Origin: Pseudomonadota bacterium | GTDB taxonomy: Bacteria > Pseudomonadota > Alphaproteobacteria > Sphingomonadales > Sphingomonadaceae | DNA: 64,000 nucleotides | Assembly (NCBI GenBank): GCA_023391375.1 | Contig: JAEWBB010000016.1 | Coordinates: forward strand, 1-64,000 | Direction of reading: 5' to 3' | In this document: one piece after another, positions 34,526 through 43,778 of the stretch | How positions within the stretch are numbered: the first letter of the stretch is position 1 | Layout of the letters: each line of letters begins with the position of its first letter | Notes under the pieces: generated by a model | The model's database searches: none | What the model was told of the DNA's origin: nothing | Seen by the model: only the letters and a program-made list of their open reading frames with translations | Program-made: the position numbers and the translations under genes

Positions 34526-35964
34526 GCCGCTGCCGTCGCCCAGCCCAGGCGCGGGATGGCGATGCTGCGTTTGCCGGCGAGGTCAACGCGGCTGACGATG
34601 AGGTCGCGGCTTTCGATGTACTGAAGAAGGCGGCGGGCGCGGCCGAGCGAGGCGGTGCCGTAGCTGGCAGCGATCGCTTCGTCGGTCGGGCATGGCGCGC
34701 CTTCGCGCGCGGCCTTGGCGACCAGCAGGAAGGGCCCAAGCATGTCGTCGGGCAGGTCGGCAGCGGCGTCGAGCGCGGGGGCCCAGCCCTCGTCGCCCGT
34801 CTCGAAAATGCCGGCGCGGGCCATCGACAGGCGGCGGGTGAAGTCGGCGAGGGCGAGCGGGGGTTTCGCCACGCCCATCATCCGGCAGCGCACGCCGAAG
34901 TCCTGGTAGAGCACCGCGCCCGAGCGGGTCAGGCTGGCGTCGTCCTCGACGATCGCGCGCAGCACGGCGGCGATAACGTCCGCCACTTCCTCCTCGCTCT
35001 TGTCCGGCATCGCCTCGCGGCGCGGGGTCGCGGCGGCCATTTGCAGCAGCAGCGCCTCGGACGGCAGCGCCTTGGGCTCGGCCTTCACCACCGGCAGCGG
35101 TTCGACCTCCGGACCCGGCGCGAACAACAGGCCCTGCAGATCCTCGGCCGGCGCGGTCGGCAGCGGCATGAGCTTGGGGCTCATCGAGCGGGCCCGCGTC
35201 TCGACCTCGCCGATCGCCACCGGCACCGGGCGGCGCGAAATCGCCGGGCCCAGCGCGAGGAAGGTGCCGCGCGGCAGGTCGCGGATCGCCTCGGCCTGGC
35301 GCCGCTCCATGCCGAGCAGGTCGGCGGCGCGGGCCATGTCGATGTCGAGGAAGGTGCGGCCCATCAGGAAGTTCGACGCCTCGGCGGCGACGTTCTTGGC
35401 CAGCTTGGCCAGCCGCTGGGTGGCGATGACGCCGGCCAGCCCGCGCTTGCGGCCGCGGCACATCAGGTTGGTCATCGCCGACAGCGAGGCGCGGCGCACT
35501 TCCTCCGCCACCTCCCCGCCGCCGGCCGGCGCGAACAGCTGCGCCTCGTCGACCACCACCAGCGCCGGATACCAATGGTCGCGCGGCGCATCGAACATGG
35601 CGTTGAGGAAAGCCGCGGCGCAGCGCATCTGCCCTTCCGCTTCCAGCCCCTCGAGGCTGAGCACCACGGACGCGCGATGTTCGCGGATCCGCGCGGCGAT
35701 GCGGGCGATGTCCTTCTCGCTATGCTCCCCCGCCTCGATCGCGACATGGCCGTATTTGTCTGAGAGCGTGACGAAGTCGCCTTCGGGGTCGATCACCACC
35801 TGCTGGACCTGGCCGGCACTCTTTTCGAGCAGGCGGCGCAGCAGGTGCGACTTTCCGCTGCCCGAATTGCCCTGCACCAGCAGGCGGGTCGCCAAAAGCT
35901 CTTCAAGATCCATCTGCACGGGGGTGCCTGACGGCCCGACCCCCATGTCCACGCACACCGTCAT
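34522..35964 (-). CDS. HerA-like ATPase with C-terminal winged-helix-like region
   Basis: The 480-residue protein has a Walker A QGNSGSGKSH at about 33-42, IDPEGDFV, a Walker B VVVDEAQLFAP, and the HerA-type GRKRGLAGVIATQR block. The C-terminal part (about 320-475) contains predicted winged-helix-like helices and no barrel domain at the N-terminus, so it differs from the HerA-like protein at 4783-6468. It is probably a DNA-translocating ATPase of unknown role. ATG 35964 is preferred; the longer frame to 36045 starts with a non-conserved-looking segment. Confidence 0.75.
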   Translation of the reverse strand: MTVCVDMGVGPSGTPVQMDLEELLATRLLVQGNSGSGKSHLLRRLLEKSAGQVQQVVIDPEGDFVTLSDKYGHVAIEAGEHSEKDIARIAARIREHRASVVLSLEGLEAEGQMRCAAAFLNAMFDAPRDHWYPALVVVDEAQLFAPAGGGEVAEEVRRASLSAMTNLMCRGRKRGLAGVIATQRLAKLAKNVAAEASNFLMGRTFLDIDMARAADLLGMERRQAEAIRDLPRGTFLALGPAISRRPVPVAIGEVETRARSMSPKLMPLPTAPAEDLQGLLFAPGPEVEPLPVVKAEPKALPSEALLLQMAAATPRREAMPDKSEEEVADVIAAVLRAIVEDDASLTRSGAVLYQDFGVRCRMMGVAKPPLALADFTRRLSMARAGIFETGDEGWAPALDAAADLPDDMLGPFLLVAKAAREGAPCPTDEAIAASYGTASLGRARRLLQYIESRDLIVSRVDLAGKRSIAIPRLGWATAAA

Positions 35965-36061
35965 GAGCGACTCTTTGGCAGGCCCAGGAGTCGCGTGGCA
36001 AGGCTTGTCGTCCCCACACCGCCAATCGGCGCGCGGGCGTGTCATGCCTGCATCAACGGCC

Positions 36062-36289
36062 TTAGGTGTCGGGGGTGAGCCTGGCCTGGATCAGCGATGC
36101 GCGATCGGCCTTGCACTCTGCCCGTACCGTGGCGAATCCGAGGTTGCCGGTGGCGGCGACAACGTCGGCGCGGGCGGTCAGGCAGCTGGCCTGGCTGGCA
36201 TAGGCGACCGGGAGCGTCGTGACCGGCTCGCACTGGCTTCCGCCGGATGCACAGCCCATCAGCACCATGAAAAACGACGTCGCGCCCAC
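36062..36289 (-). CDS. Small Cys-containing protein, 75 aa, paralogue of the gene at 30961
   Basis: Starting from GTG 36289, the sequence GATSFFMVLMGCASGGSQCE aligns with MGAAYYVIAILGCADGSATCA of the gene at 30961-31200, and further Cys and TLP-x-Y positions match. Without the GTG start, that agreement at the N-terminus is lost. The pair appears to be a small family with a hydrophobic N-terminus and four Cys. The function is unknown. Confidence 0.65.
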   Translation of the reverse strand: MGATSFFMVLMGCASGGSQCEPVTTLPVAYASQASCLTARADVVAATGNLGFATVRAECKADRASLIQARLTPDT

Positions 36290-36395
36290 CGGTCGCCCTT
36301 TGCAGTTTCGCGGCGGGGAGGGGTGCCGCAAGGCCGGCGCTAGCGGGCGTTTGTTACACGTTGATGGCGGCTTGTTTCGCGAAGGCGGCACGGCC

Positions 36396-38195
36396 ATGAG
36401 GGGCCGGGTGCAAGACCTCTCCGCCCTCCTCCACGACCGGTTCGGCTTTTCCCATTTCCGCGGGGTGCAGGAGCCTTTGATCGACCGCGTCATGGCCGGC
36501 AAGCACAGCCTCGGCGTCATGCCGACCGGCGCGGGTAAGTCGCTCTGCTACCAGCTGCCGAGCCTCGCCCGCAGCGGAACCGGCATCGTCATCTCGCCGC
36601 TGATCGCGCTGATGGAGGACCAGGTCCGGAGCGCCGACGCCAACGGCATCCGCGCCGCCGCGCTGACCAGTGCCAGCACCGATCCGCGGGCGATCCGCGA
36701 TGCCTTGCGCGACGGCGAGCTGGACCTTCTTTACGTCGCACCCGAACGGGCGACGACCGACGGCTTCCACCGCCTGATGGAGGAAGCGCATATCGCGCTG
36801 TTCGCGATCGACGAGGCGCACTGCGTCAGTGAATGGGGCCACGATTTCCGGCCCGACTATCGCTTGCTCAAACCGCTGCTCGACCAGCACCGCGACGTGC
36901 CGCGCCTTGCGCTCACCGCCACCGCCGACAAGCGCACGCGGGCCGACATCCTGATCCAGCTCGGTATTCCCGAGGACGGGCTGATCGTCGCCGGCTTCGA
37001 CCGGCCCAACATCCGCTACCACGTCGTCCCGCGCGACGGGCTGCCCGGGCAGCTCAAGACGTTGTCGAAGACCCACGTCGGGCCGGGCATCGTCTACGCG
37101 CCGAGCCGCGCGCAGACCGAGAAGATCGCGGAGCAACTTGCGGGGACGGGCCGCCCCGCGCTGGCCTACCACGCCGGACTCGACGCCGATGTTCGCCGCC
37201 GCAACCAGCACGCGTTCGTCGCATCCGAAGAGATGGTGATGGCGGCGACCATCGCCTTCGGCATGGGCATCGACAAACCCGACGTGCGCTTCGTCGCGCA
37301 TGCCGGCACGCCCAAGTCGATCGAGGCCTATTACCAGGAAACCGGCCGTGCCGGGCGCGACGGCGACCCGGCCGAAGCGTGGCTGTACTGGGGCGCCGAG
37401 GATTTCGCCCGCGCCCGCCGCCGGATCGAGACCGAGGTCGAGGAGGCGCGCCGCCCGCAAGAGCGCGAACGATTGAATGCGCTCGCCGCGTTCGTCGAGG
37501 CCGCGACCTGCCGCCGCGCCATCCTTCTCCGCCACTTCGGCGAGACCCCGCCCGAGGCCTGCGGCAATTGCGACAATTGCCTCGACCCGCCGGCGACGAT
37601 CGACGTGACGACGGTCGCCCAGAAATTGCTGTCGGCCGCCTTCCGCACCGAGATGCGGTTCGGCGTCGCGCACCTCGCCGCGGTGCTGGGCGGCGACGAC
37701 AATGAAAAGGTGCGCCAGTTCGGCCACCACAACCTCTCCGTATTCGGGATCATGGATGCCGACGAGCTGGCGCTGGTCCGCCCCGTCGCGCGCAGCCTGC
37801 TCGCCCGCGATGCGCTGCGCGCCGACGATTATGGCGGCCTCAGCTTCGGGCCGGGCGCCAAGGCGATCCTCAAGGGCGAGGAGACGCTCGTCATCGCCGT
37901 CCCGCCCAAGCGCACCCGCAAGTCGCGCGGCGAACGCAGCGGCGACTTCCCGCCCGACCCGCTATTCGACGCGCTGCGCGCCTGGCGCCGCGACCGCGCG
38001 AAGGAGCAGGGCGTCCCGCCCTATGTCGTCTTCCACGATTCGACGCTTCGCGCGGTGGCGGCGATGAAACCTTCCAGCCTGTCGGCGCTTTCCGGCATCG
38101 AAGGGATCGGCGATACTAAGCTGGACCGGCACGGCGAGTCGCTTCTGGAGGCACTTCGCCAAGCAATGGAGGATACGGGTGCAACAGCGGCTTGA
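36396..38195 (+). CDS. recQ: ATP-dependent DNA helicase RecQ
   Basis: RecQ unwinds 3'-tailed duplexes in repair and fork maintenance. The 599-residue protein has the seven SF2 helicase motifs, including Walker A MPTGAGKS at 42-49, DEAH at 139-142 and QETGRAGRDG. A zinc-binding region with Cys in ATCRR and CGNCDNC follows, then the RQC domain and a C-terminal HRDC-like domain (PPYVVFHDSTLRAVA). This is the common domain order. The C-terminal 17 bases overlap the start of the DUF442 gene. ATG 36396 is preferred over earlier in-frame starts. Confidence 0.95.
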   Translation: MRGRVQDLSALLHDRFGFSHFRGVQEPLIDRVMAGKHSLGVMPTGAGKSLCYQLPSLARSGTGIVISPLIALMEDQVRSADANGIRAAALTSASTDPRAIRDALRDGELDLLYVAPERATTDGFHRLMEEAHIALFAIDEAHCVSEWGHDFRPDYRLLKPLLDQHRDVPRLALTATADKRTRADILIQLGIPEDGLIVAGFDRPNIRYHVVPRDGLPGQLKTLSKTHVGPGIVYAPSRAQTEKIAEQLAGTGRPALAYHAGLDADVRRRNQHAFVASEEMVMAATIAFGMGIDKPDVRFVAHAGTPKSIEAYYQETGRAGRDGDPAEAWLYWGAEDFARARRRIETEVEEARRPQERERLNALAAFVEAATCRRAILLRHFGETPPEACGNCDNCLDPPATIDVTTVAQKLLSAAFRTEMRFGVAHLAAVLGGDDNEKVRQFGHHNLSVFGIMDADELALVRPVARSLLARDALRADDYGGLSFGPGAKAILKGEETLVIAVPPKRTRKSRGERSGDFPPDPLFDALRAWRRDRAKEQGVPPYVVFHDSTLRAVAAMKPSSLSALSGIEGIGDTKLDRHGESLLEALRQAMEDTGATAA

Positions 38196-38592
38196 TGACA
38201 GGACCTTCGTCGACGGGCAGATTTCGCCCGCGGATGTCGAAAAGCTCAAGGCGCTGGGCGTGACGATGATCGTCAACAACCGCCCGGACGGCGAGGACGA
38301 CGGTCAGCCGCTGGCGGCCGACATCGAGGCCGCGGCCAACGCCTGCGGCATTGCCTATCGCCACGTTCCCATCGCCCGCGGACTCGGACCGACCGATATC
38401 GAGGCGATGCGTGACGCGATGCACGAGGCGGGCGAAGGCAAGCTGTTCGCCTTCTGCCGGACCGGTAACCGATCGACCCTGGCCTGGGCCGTCGCCCGGA
38501 GCGAGGACGGCGCTTCTCGCCAGGAATTGGAGCAGTGCGCCGAGGCGGCCGGCTTCAACCTCGGCCCGGTCGCCCACCTGCTGCGCGACTGA
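38179..38592 (+). CDS. DUF442/TIGR01244 family protein (sulfur-transferase- or phosphatase-like)
   Basis: The 137-residue protein has the GQISPADVEKLKALGVTMIVNNRPDGE start and the CRTGNRS active-site-like loop typical of the DUF442 family (TIGR01244). In other bacteria this domain is fused to a persulfide-dioxygenase-type MBL domain (Blh), where it handles persulfides; here the MBL protein lies separately at 61493-62383. GTG 38179 overlaps the recQ 3' end by 17 bases, implying translational coupling. The Cys in the loop is present, so activity is plausible. Confidence 0.8.
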   Translation: MQQRLDDRTFVDGQISPADVEKLKALGVTMIVNNRPDGEDDGQPLAADIEAAANACGIAYRHVPIARGLGPTDIEAMRDAMHEAGEGKLFAFCRTGNRSTLAWAVARSEDGASRQELEQCAEAAGFNLGPVAHLLRD

Positions 38593-38595
38593 TCG

Positions 38596-40017
38596 TCAGG
38601 CGGCGGTGCCGCCGACCGTAATCTTGTCGATCAGCAGCGACGGCTGGCCGACGCCGGCCGGTACGGACTGCCCGCCCTTGCCGCACACGCCGACGCCCTC
38701 GTCGAGCGCCATGTCGTTGCCGATTCCGCTCACACGGCCCATCACGGTCGGGCCGTCGCCGATCAGCGTCGCGCCCTTGATCGGGGCACCGATCTTGCCG
38801 TTTTCGATGAGGTAGGCCTCGGTACAGCCGAAGACGAACTTGCCGCTGGTGATATCGACCTGCCCGCCGCCGAAGCTCTTGGCGAACACGCCCTTCTTCA
38901 CCCGCTCGATCAACGCGCCCTGCTCCTCGTTTCCGCCGAGCATGAAGGTGTTGGTCATCCGAGGCATCGGCGCATGGGCAAAGCTTTCGCGGCGGCCGTT
39001 GCCGGTCGGCTCCATCCCCATAAGCCGGGCATTGAGCCGGTCCTGGAGATAGCCCTTGAGGATGCCGTCCTCGATCAGCACCGTGCGTCCGGTCGGCGTG
39101 CCTTCATCGTCGATGGTCAGCGAGCCGCGACGGCCGGGAATCGCGCCCTCGTCGATCACCGTCACGCCCTTGGCCGCGACCTGCTGCCCCATCCGGCCGG
39201 AAAAGGCGCTGGTGCCCTTGCGGTTGAAATCGCCCTCGAGACCATGGCCGACCGCTTCGTGCAGCAGCACGCCGCACCAGCCGTTGCCGAGCACGACCGG
39301 CATGTCGCCCGCCGGCGCGGCGACGCTTTCGAGGTTGGTCAGCGCTTGGGCCAGCGCGACGTCGATCCCGCGCTGCCACGCCGCTTCGTCGAACAGCGCG
39401 TCATAGCCGTAGCGGCCGCCGAACCCGTGACTACCGGTCTCGCGCCGGTCGCCGTCCTTGGCGACGATCGAGATCGACAGGCGGACCAGCGGGCGGATGT
39501 CGTGCGCGACGAAGCCGTCGGCGCGGACGATATCGATGACGCTCCAGCTGCCCGTCAGTGCCACGCTGACCTGCGCGACGCGGGGATCGCGGGCGCGGGC
39601 GGCGGCGTCGATCTTCTGGATCAGCTCGACCTTCTTCGCGAACGGCACCGCCGACAGCGGATCGTCACCCTCGTACATTGCGCGGTTGGTGCGCGGCGGC
39701 GGGCCGGCCGGCGACTGTTTCGACGGGTCGAGCAACTTCAGCGTCTCCGCCGCACGGTCGATCGCGGCGGCGCTGATCTCGCTGGCATGGGCGAAGCCGG
39801 TCATCTCGCCGCTGACCGCGCGAAGGCCGAAGCCGCCGCCCGAATGGAAGTCGGCGCTTTTCAGCCGGCCGTCGTCGAAGCCGAAGGATTCGCTGAGGCG
39901 ATATTGCAGGTAGAGTTCACCGTCGTCGGCGTCGGCCAGGTGACGGCGCGTCAGCGTGGCGGCGAGGTCGGGGTCGAACCCGTCGCGGTACAGCAGGCTG
40001 CGGGGGTCGGCGCTCAC
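38596..40017 (-). CDS. tldD: Metalloprotease TldD
   Basis: TldD, with PmbA/TldE, forms a zinc protease that degrades unfolded or small peptides and matures some ribosomal peptides. The 473-residue product has the HEAVGHGLEGD motif (HExxxH-like) and the usual TldD C-terminal GxG-rich block. No tldE is adjacent in this window. Its start overlaps the stop of the small zinc-finger gene by 4 bases, so they are co-transcribed. Confidence 0.93.
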   Translation of the reverse strand: MSADPRSLLYRDGFDPDLAATLTRRHLADADDGELYLQYRLSESFGFDDGRLKSADFHSGGGFGLRAVSGEMTGFAHASEISAAAIDRAAETLKLLDPSKQSPAGPPPRTNRAMYEGDDPLSAVPFAKKVELIQKIDAAARARDPRVAQVSVALTGSWSVIDIVRADGFVAHDIRPLVRLSISIVAKDGDRRETGSHGFGGRYGYDALFDEAAWQRGIDVALAQALTNLESVAAPAGDMPVVLGNGWCGVLLHEAVGHGLEGDFNRKGTSAFSGRMGQQVAAKGVTVIDEGAIPGRRGSLTIDDEGTPTGRTVLIEDGILKGYLQDRLNARLMGMEPTGNGRRESFAHAPMPRMTNTFMLGGNEEQGALIERVKKGVFAKSFGGGQVDITSGKFVFGCTEAYLIENGKIGAPIKGATLIGDGPTVMGRVSGIGNDMALDEGVGVCGKGGQSVPAGVGQPSLLIDKITVGGTAA

Positions 40018-40232
40018 TTACCGGCGGGCGGCTGGAGCGTGTCGGCCGCCCCGCCTTCGAGCACGAAGCGCCGGTCGCAATAGCCGCAATCGACGAAGCC
40101 GTTATCGTCGATGTGAAGGTAGACGCGCGGATGGCCGAGCGAGGGGTCGATGCCGGTCGAGCCCCCGGCGCCGTCGCAGGCGATGCGGAGGGTGGAGACT
40201 CGCACGATCTCGGGTTGCGGAACAGAAGCCAT
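40014..40232 (-). CDS. Zinc-finger (zf-CHCC, NDUFS6-like) protein, 72 aa
   Basis: The short protein contains ACDGAGG, GHPRVYLHI and CGYCDRRF, the three parts of the zf-CHCC domain found in NDUFS6 and in stand-alone alphaproteobacterial proteins. It should bind one zinc. In mitochondria the equivalent subunit is an accessory protein of complex I, but this free-standing version has no known role to my knowledge. ATGA overlap with tldD indicates coupled translation. Confidence 0.82.
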   Translation of the reverse strand: MASVPQPEIVRVSTLRIACDGAGGSTGIDPSLGHPRVYLHIDDNGFVDCGYCDRRFVLEGGAADTLQPPAGK

Positions 40233-40282
40233 CCGCCGCCCCTAGCGAACCCGACGCGTGCCTACAATCGCGCTTGGCGCGC

Positions 40283-40795
40283 TTACAGGTAGGTCGCCGT
40301 CAGCGTGTAGTTGGCGCTGTAGGTCCCCGACGGCTGGTTGGCGCCGACGAAGATCGTCCCGCCGACGCCGACGAAAAACACCTGGCTTTGCGGCGTCAGC
40401 GTGCGCAGCACCTTGTTGTTCTGGTCGAGGACCATCGACAGTACGTTGACGGTATCGCCGGCGGCGCTGGTCAACACCGGGGGCCCGGCCAGTTCCAGCA
40501 CCACGAACGAATTGTTGAGGCCCGACGAGGCGAAACGCGCGCGCTTGCCCGGATCGCTCGGCACGTTCATCGCCGGATTGGAAAAGGTCCGCGCGCCGGT
40601 GTCGGCGTCGATCTTGGCCCACTCACCCGACCCAGTGGTGGTGATCGTCCCCCAGCTCAAATCGTCGAGCTTGGTCAGCACGAGCGGCTTCAGGATCAGC
40701 GCGTCGGCCCGCGCCTGGGTCGGCGCGGCCGCCGCCGGCGAGGCCGCAACAATGGTGCCGGCGGCAAGGGCCGCCAGGGAAAGGGTACGGGTCAT
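40283..40795 (-). CDS. DUF4402 domain exported protein
   Basis: The 170-residue protein has a signal peptide (residues 1-22, ASPAAAAP) followed by a beta-rich domain with LVLTKLDDLSWGTI and terminal ANYTLTATYL, matching the DUF4402 family. Family members are secreted or outer-surface proteins often found with pili or fimbria-like systems. No pilin or chaperone gene is nearby. The ATG at 40795 or 40801 can start it. The 230-base upstream region is gene-free and likely holds divergent promoters. Confidence 0.75.
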   Translation of the reverse strand: MTRTLSLAALAAGTIVAASPAAAAPTQARADALILKPLVLTKLDDLSWGTITTTGSGEWAKIDADTGARTFSNPAMNVPSDPGKRARFASSGLNNSFVVLELAGPPVLTSAAGDTVNVLSMVLDQNNKVLRTLTPQSQVFFVGVGGTIFVGANQPSGTYSANYTLTATYL

Positions 40796-41033
40796 GGGCA
40801 AACGTCCTTGTCTGGTCGTTCACCCTTATGCCCGGAAGGTGTGGAAGCCGGATTTCGCAGCAACGTTGACGCGAATTTAACCAGCTTCGTGCGTGATGAT
40901 CGGCACTGGAGGCGCTTCGCCAGAGGGGATGGCGCTGCTGGTTTCCATGGAATTAACCGCACGAATGCACGATTTCCATCAATCCTAATCCCGTCTTTGC
41001 CTTTTGGAACGGCCGGTCTAAGCCCTCGCGTTA

Positions 41034-41972
41034 ATGACTGACACCGCGCTCGCCATCCGAATCGACCGGCTTTCGAAGACCTACAGGTCCAAGGGAATGG
41101 CCCCGAAGCGGGCGCTCGATTCGGTCAGTTTCGATGTCCCCCGGGGACAGATCTTCGGCCTGCTCGGCCCCAACGGTGCCGGCAAGTCGACGCTCATCAA
41201 CATCCTCGCCGGGCTGGTGGTGAAGTCCGAAGGCAGCGCCACGGTCTGGGGCTTCGACATCGACGCCCACCCGCGCAACGCGAAACGCTCGATCGGCATC
41301 GTGCCGCAGGAGCTGCTGTTCGACCCCTTCTTCACCCCGCGCGAGGCGCTGGAGATCCAGGCCGGCCTCTACGGCGTCCCGCAGCGTGAGCGAAAGACCG
41401 AGGAATTGCTGTCGGCGGTGCACCTGCTCGACAAGGCCGACGCCTATGCCCGCACCCTGTCGGGCGGGATGAAGCGGCGCCTGCTGGTGGCCAAGGCGAT
41501 GGTCCACTCGCCGCCGATCCTGGTGCTCGACGAACCGACCGCCGGCGTCGACATCGAGCTTCGCCAGCAGCTGTGGGACTATGTCCAGAAATTGAACCGC
41601 GAGGGCGTGACGGTGGTGCTGACCACCCATTACCTCGAGGAAGCCGAGCAGCTGTGCGACCGCATCGCGATCATCAACCACGGCCGGCTGATCGCCAACG
41701 AGCCGACCCGCCAGTTGATCGCCAAGGCCCAGGACAAGGTGATCGAGGTCGAGGTCGACAAGGACATCGCCGCGCTGCCGGAGAACGGTTGCTTCGACCG
41801 GGTCGAACAGACCGGCCCGCGCACGCTCGAGGTCCAGTACAAGAAGGACCGGGTCAACGCCGGCGAAGTGCTGGCGGCGCTTCACCGCTCGGGCCTCGAG
41901 GTGGTCGACGTGTCGACCCGCGACCCCGACCTCGAGGATGTATTCCTCGCCTTGACGCGCGCGGCTGCCTAA
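41034..41972 (+). CDS. ABC-2 type transporter ATP-binding protein without adjacent permease
   Basis: The 312-residue ATPase has Walker A GPNGAGKST, Q-loop, signature LSGGMKRR, Walker B ILVLDEPTAG and a C-terminal domain of the ABC-2 exporter type (LEVVDVSTRDPDLEDVFLAL). It resembles NodI/DrrA/CcmA-like ATPases that drive export. The partner permease is normally next door; here the next gene is nadB. The permease must be elsewhere, or the gene is displaced. ATG 41034 follows a weak GCCCTCG-type leader. Confidence 0.85.
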   Translation: MTDTALAIRIDRLSKTYRSKGMAPKRALDSVSFDVPRGQIFGLLGPNGAGKSTLINILAGLVVKSEGSATVWGFDIDAHPRNAKRSIGIVPQELLFDPFFTPREALEIQAGLYGVPQRERKTEELLSAVHLLDKADAYARTLSGGMKRRLLVAKAMVHSPPILVLDEPTAGVDIELRQQLWDYVQKLNREGVTVVLTTHYLEEAEQLCDRIAIINHGRLIANEPTRQLIAKAQDKVIEVEVDKDIAALPENGCFDRVEQTGPRTLEVQYKKDRVNAGEVLAALHRSGLEVVDVSTRDPDLEDVFLALTRAAA

Positions 41973-41982
41973 GGACGCGGAC

Positions 41983-43584
41983 ATGACCGCACGCGATTTC
42001 GACGTCCTGATCATCGGCTCCGGCGCGGCGGGGCTGACCGCGGCGCTCAACCTGGCGACCGACAAACGGGTCGCGGTGATGGCCAAGGGCGAGCTGGGCG
42101 GCGGCGCGACCGAATGGGCACAGGGCGGAATCGCCGCGGTCCTGGAAGAAGGCGACAGCTTCGAAAACCACGTCCGCGACACGATGATCGCCGGCGCAGG
42201 GCTCAACAACCGCGCGGTGGTAGAGCATGTCGTCGCCGGCGCGCCGGCAGCGATCGCGCGACTGGCCGAGCTGGGCGTGCCGTTCAACCTCGACGACGGC
42301 GATGCGAAGAACCCGGGCGGCTGGCACCTGACCCGCGAGGGCGGCCATTCGCACCGCCGCATCGTCCATGTCGCCGACGCCACCGGCTGGGCGGTGCAGG
42401 AGGCGCTGGAGAAGGCCGCCGTCGCCAACCCCAACATCATCGTGCTGACCGACCATGTGGCAATCGATTTCGCCACCGGGCGGCACGCCGAGGAATTCTC
42501 GACCTCGGGCGCCGTCCACGGCGTGTACGCCTACAATCGCGAGACCGACGCGGTCGAGACGCTGACCGCGCGGGCGACGGTGCTGGCGACCGGCGGGGCA
42601 GGCCGCACCTACCTCTATTCGACCGCGCCGCGCGGGGCGACGGGGGACGGTATCGCCATGGCGTGGCGTGCGGGCTGCCGGGTGTCGAACATGGAATTCA
42701 TGCAATTCCACCCGACCTGCCTCTACAACCTCGAGGTCAAGAATTTCCTGATCACCGAAGCCGTGCGCGGCGAAGGCGGGATCCTCAAGAACCCCAGGAC
42801 CGGCCACCGCTACATGCCCGATTACGACGAGCGAGCGGAGCTCGCGCCGCGCGACATCGTGGCGCGGGCCAACGACAACGAGATCAAGCGCGACGGCCTC
42901 GACTATGTCCACCTGGACATTTCACACCGCGAGCCGGATTTCGTGAAGGGCCACTTCCCGAACATCTACGAGAAGCTGATCGGCCTCGGTATCGACATCA
43001 CCAGGGAGCCGATTCCGGTGGTGCCGGCGCAGCACTACACCTGCGGCGGCGTGCTGGTGGACATCGACGGCAAGACCGACGCGCCGGGCCTGTATGCGGC
43101 GGGTGAGGTGACCCAGTCGGGCCTCCATGGCGCCAACCGCCTCGCCTCCAACAGCCTGCTCGAATGCCTCGTGTTCGGCGAGGGCGCGGCGAAGCACATC
43201 TTGGCTCATTGGGACGACTTGGCTTCGCCGCCGGCTATCCGGCCGTGGGACGAAAGCCGGGTGCAGGACAGCGACGAGGAAGTCGTCATCCAGCAGACCT
43301 GGGGCGAGATTCGCCGCTTCATGTGGAATTACGTCGGCATCGTCCGCACCACCAAGCGGCTGGAGCGCGCCAAGCATCGCATCGACCTGCTGCGGCAGGA
43401 AGTGAATGAGTACTACAAGCACTTCCGCGTGACGACCGACCTGATCGAGCTGCGCAACCTGGTCGAAGTCGCCGACCTCATCATCCGCTCGGCGCTGTCG
43501 CGGCACGAAAGCCGCGGCCTGCATTACACGCTGGACTATCCGGACACGCTGCCGGACGCGGTCGATACGGTGCTCGTACCCTAG
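41983..43584 (+). CDS. nadB: L-aspartate oxidase NadB
   Basis: NadB oxidises L-aspartate to iminoaspartate, the first step of de novo NAD synthesis. The 533-residue flavoprotein has the N-terminal dinucleotide-binding motif GSGAAGLTAA, the succinate-dehydrogenase-like HATGGAG-type and HRxP-type active-site region (EFMQFHPTCLYN), a conserved QHYTCGG block, and a C-terminal helical domain. Start 41983 has GGACGCGGAC upstream. The usual partners nadA and nadC are not in the window. Its end overlaps a convergent small gene by 4 bases. Confidence 0.95.
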   Translation: MTARDFDVLIIGSGAAGLTAALNLATDKRVAVMAKGELGGGATEWAQGGIAAVLEEGDSFENHVRDTMIAGAGLNNRAVVEHVVAGAPAAIARLAELGVPFNLDDGDAKNPGGWHLTREGGHSHRRIVHVADATGWAVQEALEKAAVANPNIIVLTDHVAIDFATGRHAEEFSTSGAVHGVYAYNRETDAVETLTARATVLATGGAGRTYLYSTAPRGATGDGIAMAWRAGCRVSNMEFMQFHPTCLYNLEVKNFLITEAVRGEGGILKNPRTGHRYMPDYDERAELAPRDIVARANDNEIKRDGLDYVHLDISHREPDFVKGHFPNIYEKLIGLGIDITREPIPVVPAQHYTCGGVLVDIDGKTDAPGLYAAGEVTQSGLHGANRLASNSLLECLVFGEGAAKHILAHWDDLASPPAIRPWDESRVQDSDEEVVIQQTWGEIRRFMWNYVGIVRTTKRLERAKHRIDLLRQEVNEYYKHFRVTTDLIELRNLVEVADLIIRSALSRHESRGLHYTLDYPDTLPDAVDTVLVP

Positions 43585-43769
43585 CGTTTCTTGGCGATAC
43601 CGAGGCCGATCTCCTTGGCCTTGGCCTGTGTCGATTCCTCGCTTCGGGTCAGCGCCTTGGCGATGGCTTTCAGCCCCATGCCCTTCTGGGCGAGGCGCTT
43701 GAGCTTCTCCAGCTCGTCGAGGGTCCAGGGTTGCTTGTGGCGTTCGAACGCCTTGTCGGATTTGCCCAT
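43581..43769 (-). CDS. Small SANT/Myb-like DNA-binding protein, 62 aa
   Basis: The protein is a single helical domain, with PWTLDELEKLKRLAQKGMGLKAIAKALTRSEESTQAKAKEIGL resembling SANT/Myb-like helices with a Trp at the first position. It is highly basic and probably binds DNA. It is a small conserved hypothetical in related bacteria, to my recollection. It overlaps nadB by 4 bases and is just downstream of the TsdA-like gene on the same strand. Confidence 0.7.
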   Translation of the reverse strand: MGKSDKAFERHKQPWTLDELEKLKRLAQKGMGLKAIAKALTRSEESTQAKAKEIGLGIAKKR

Positions 43770-43778
43770 GACGATCCT

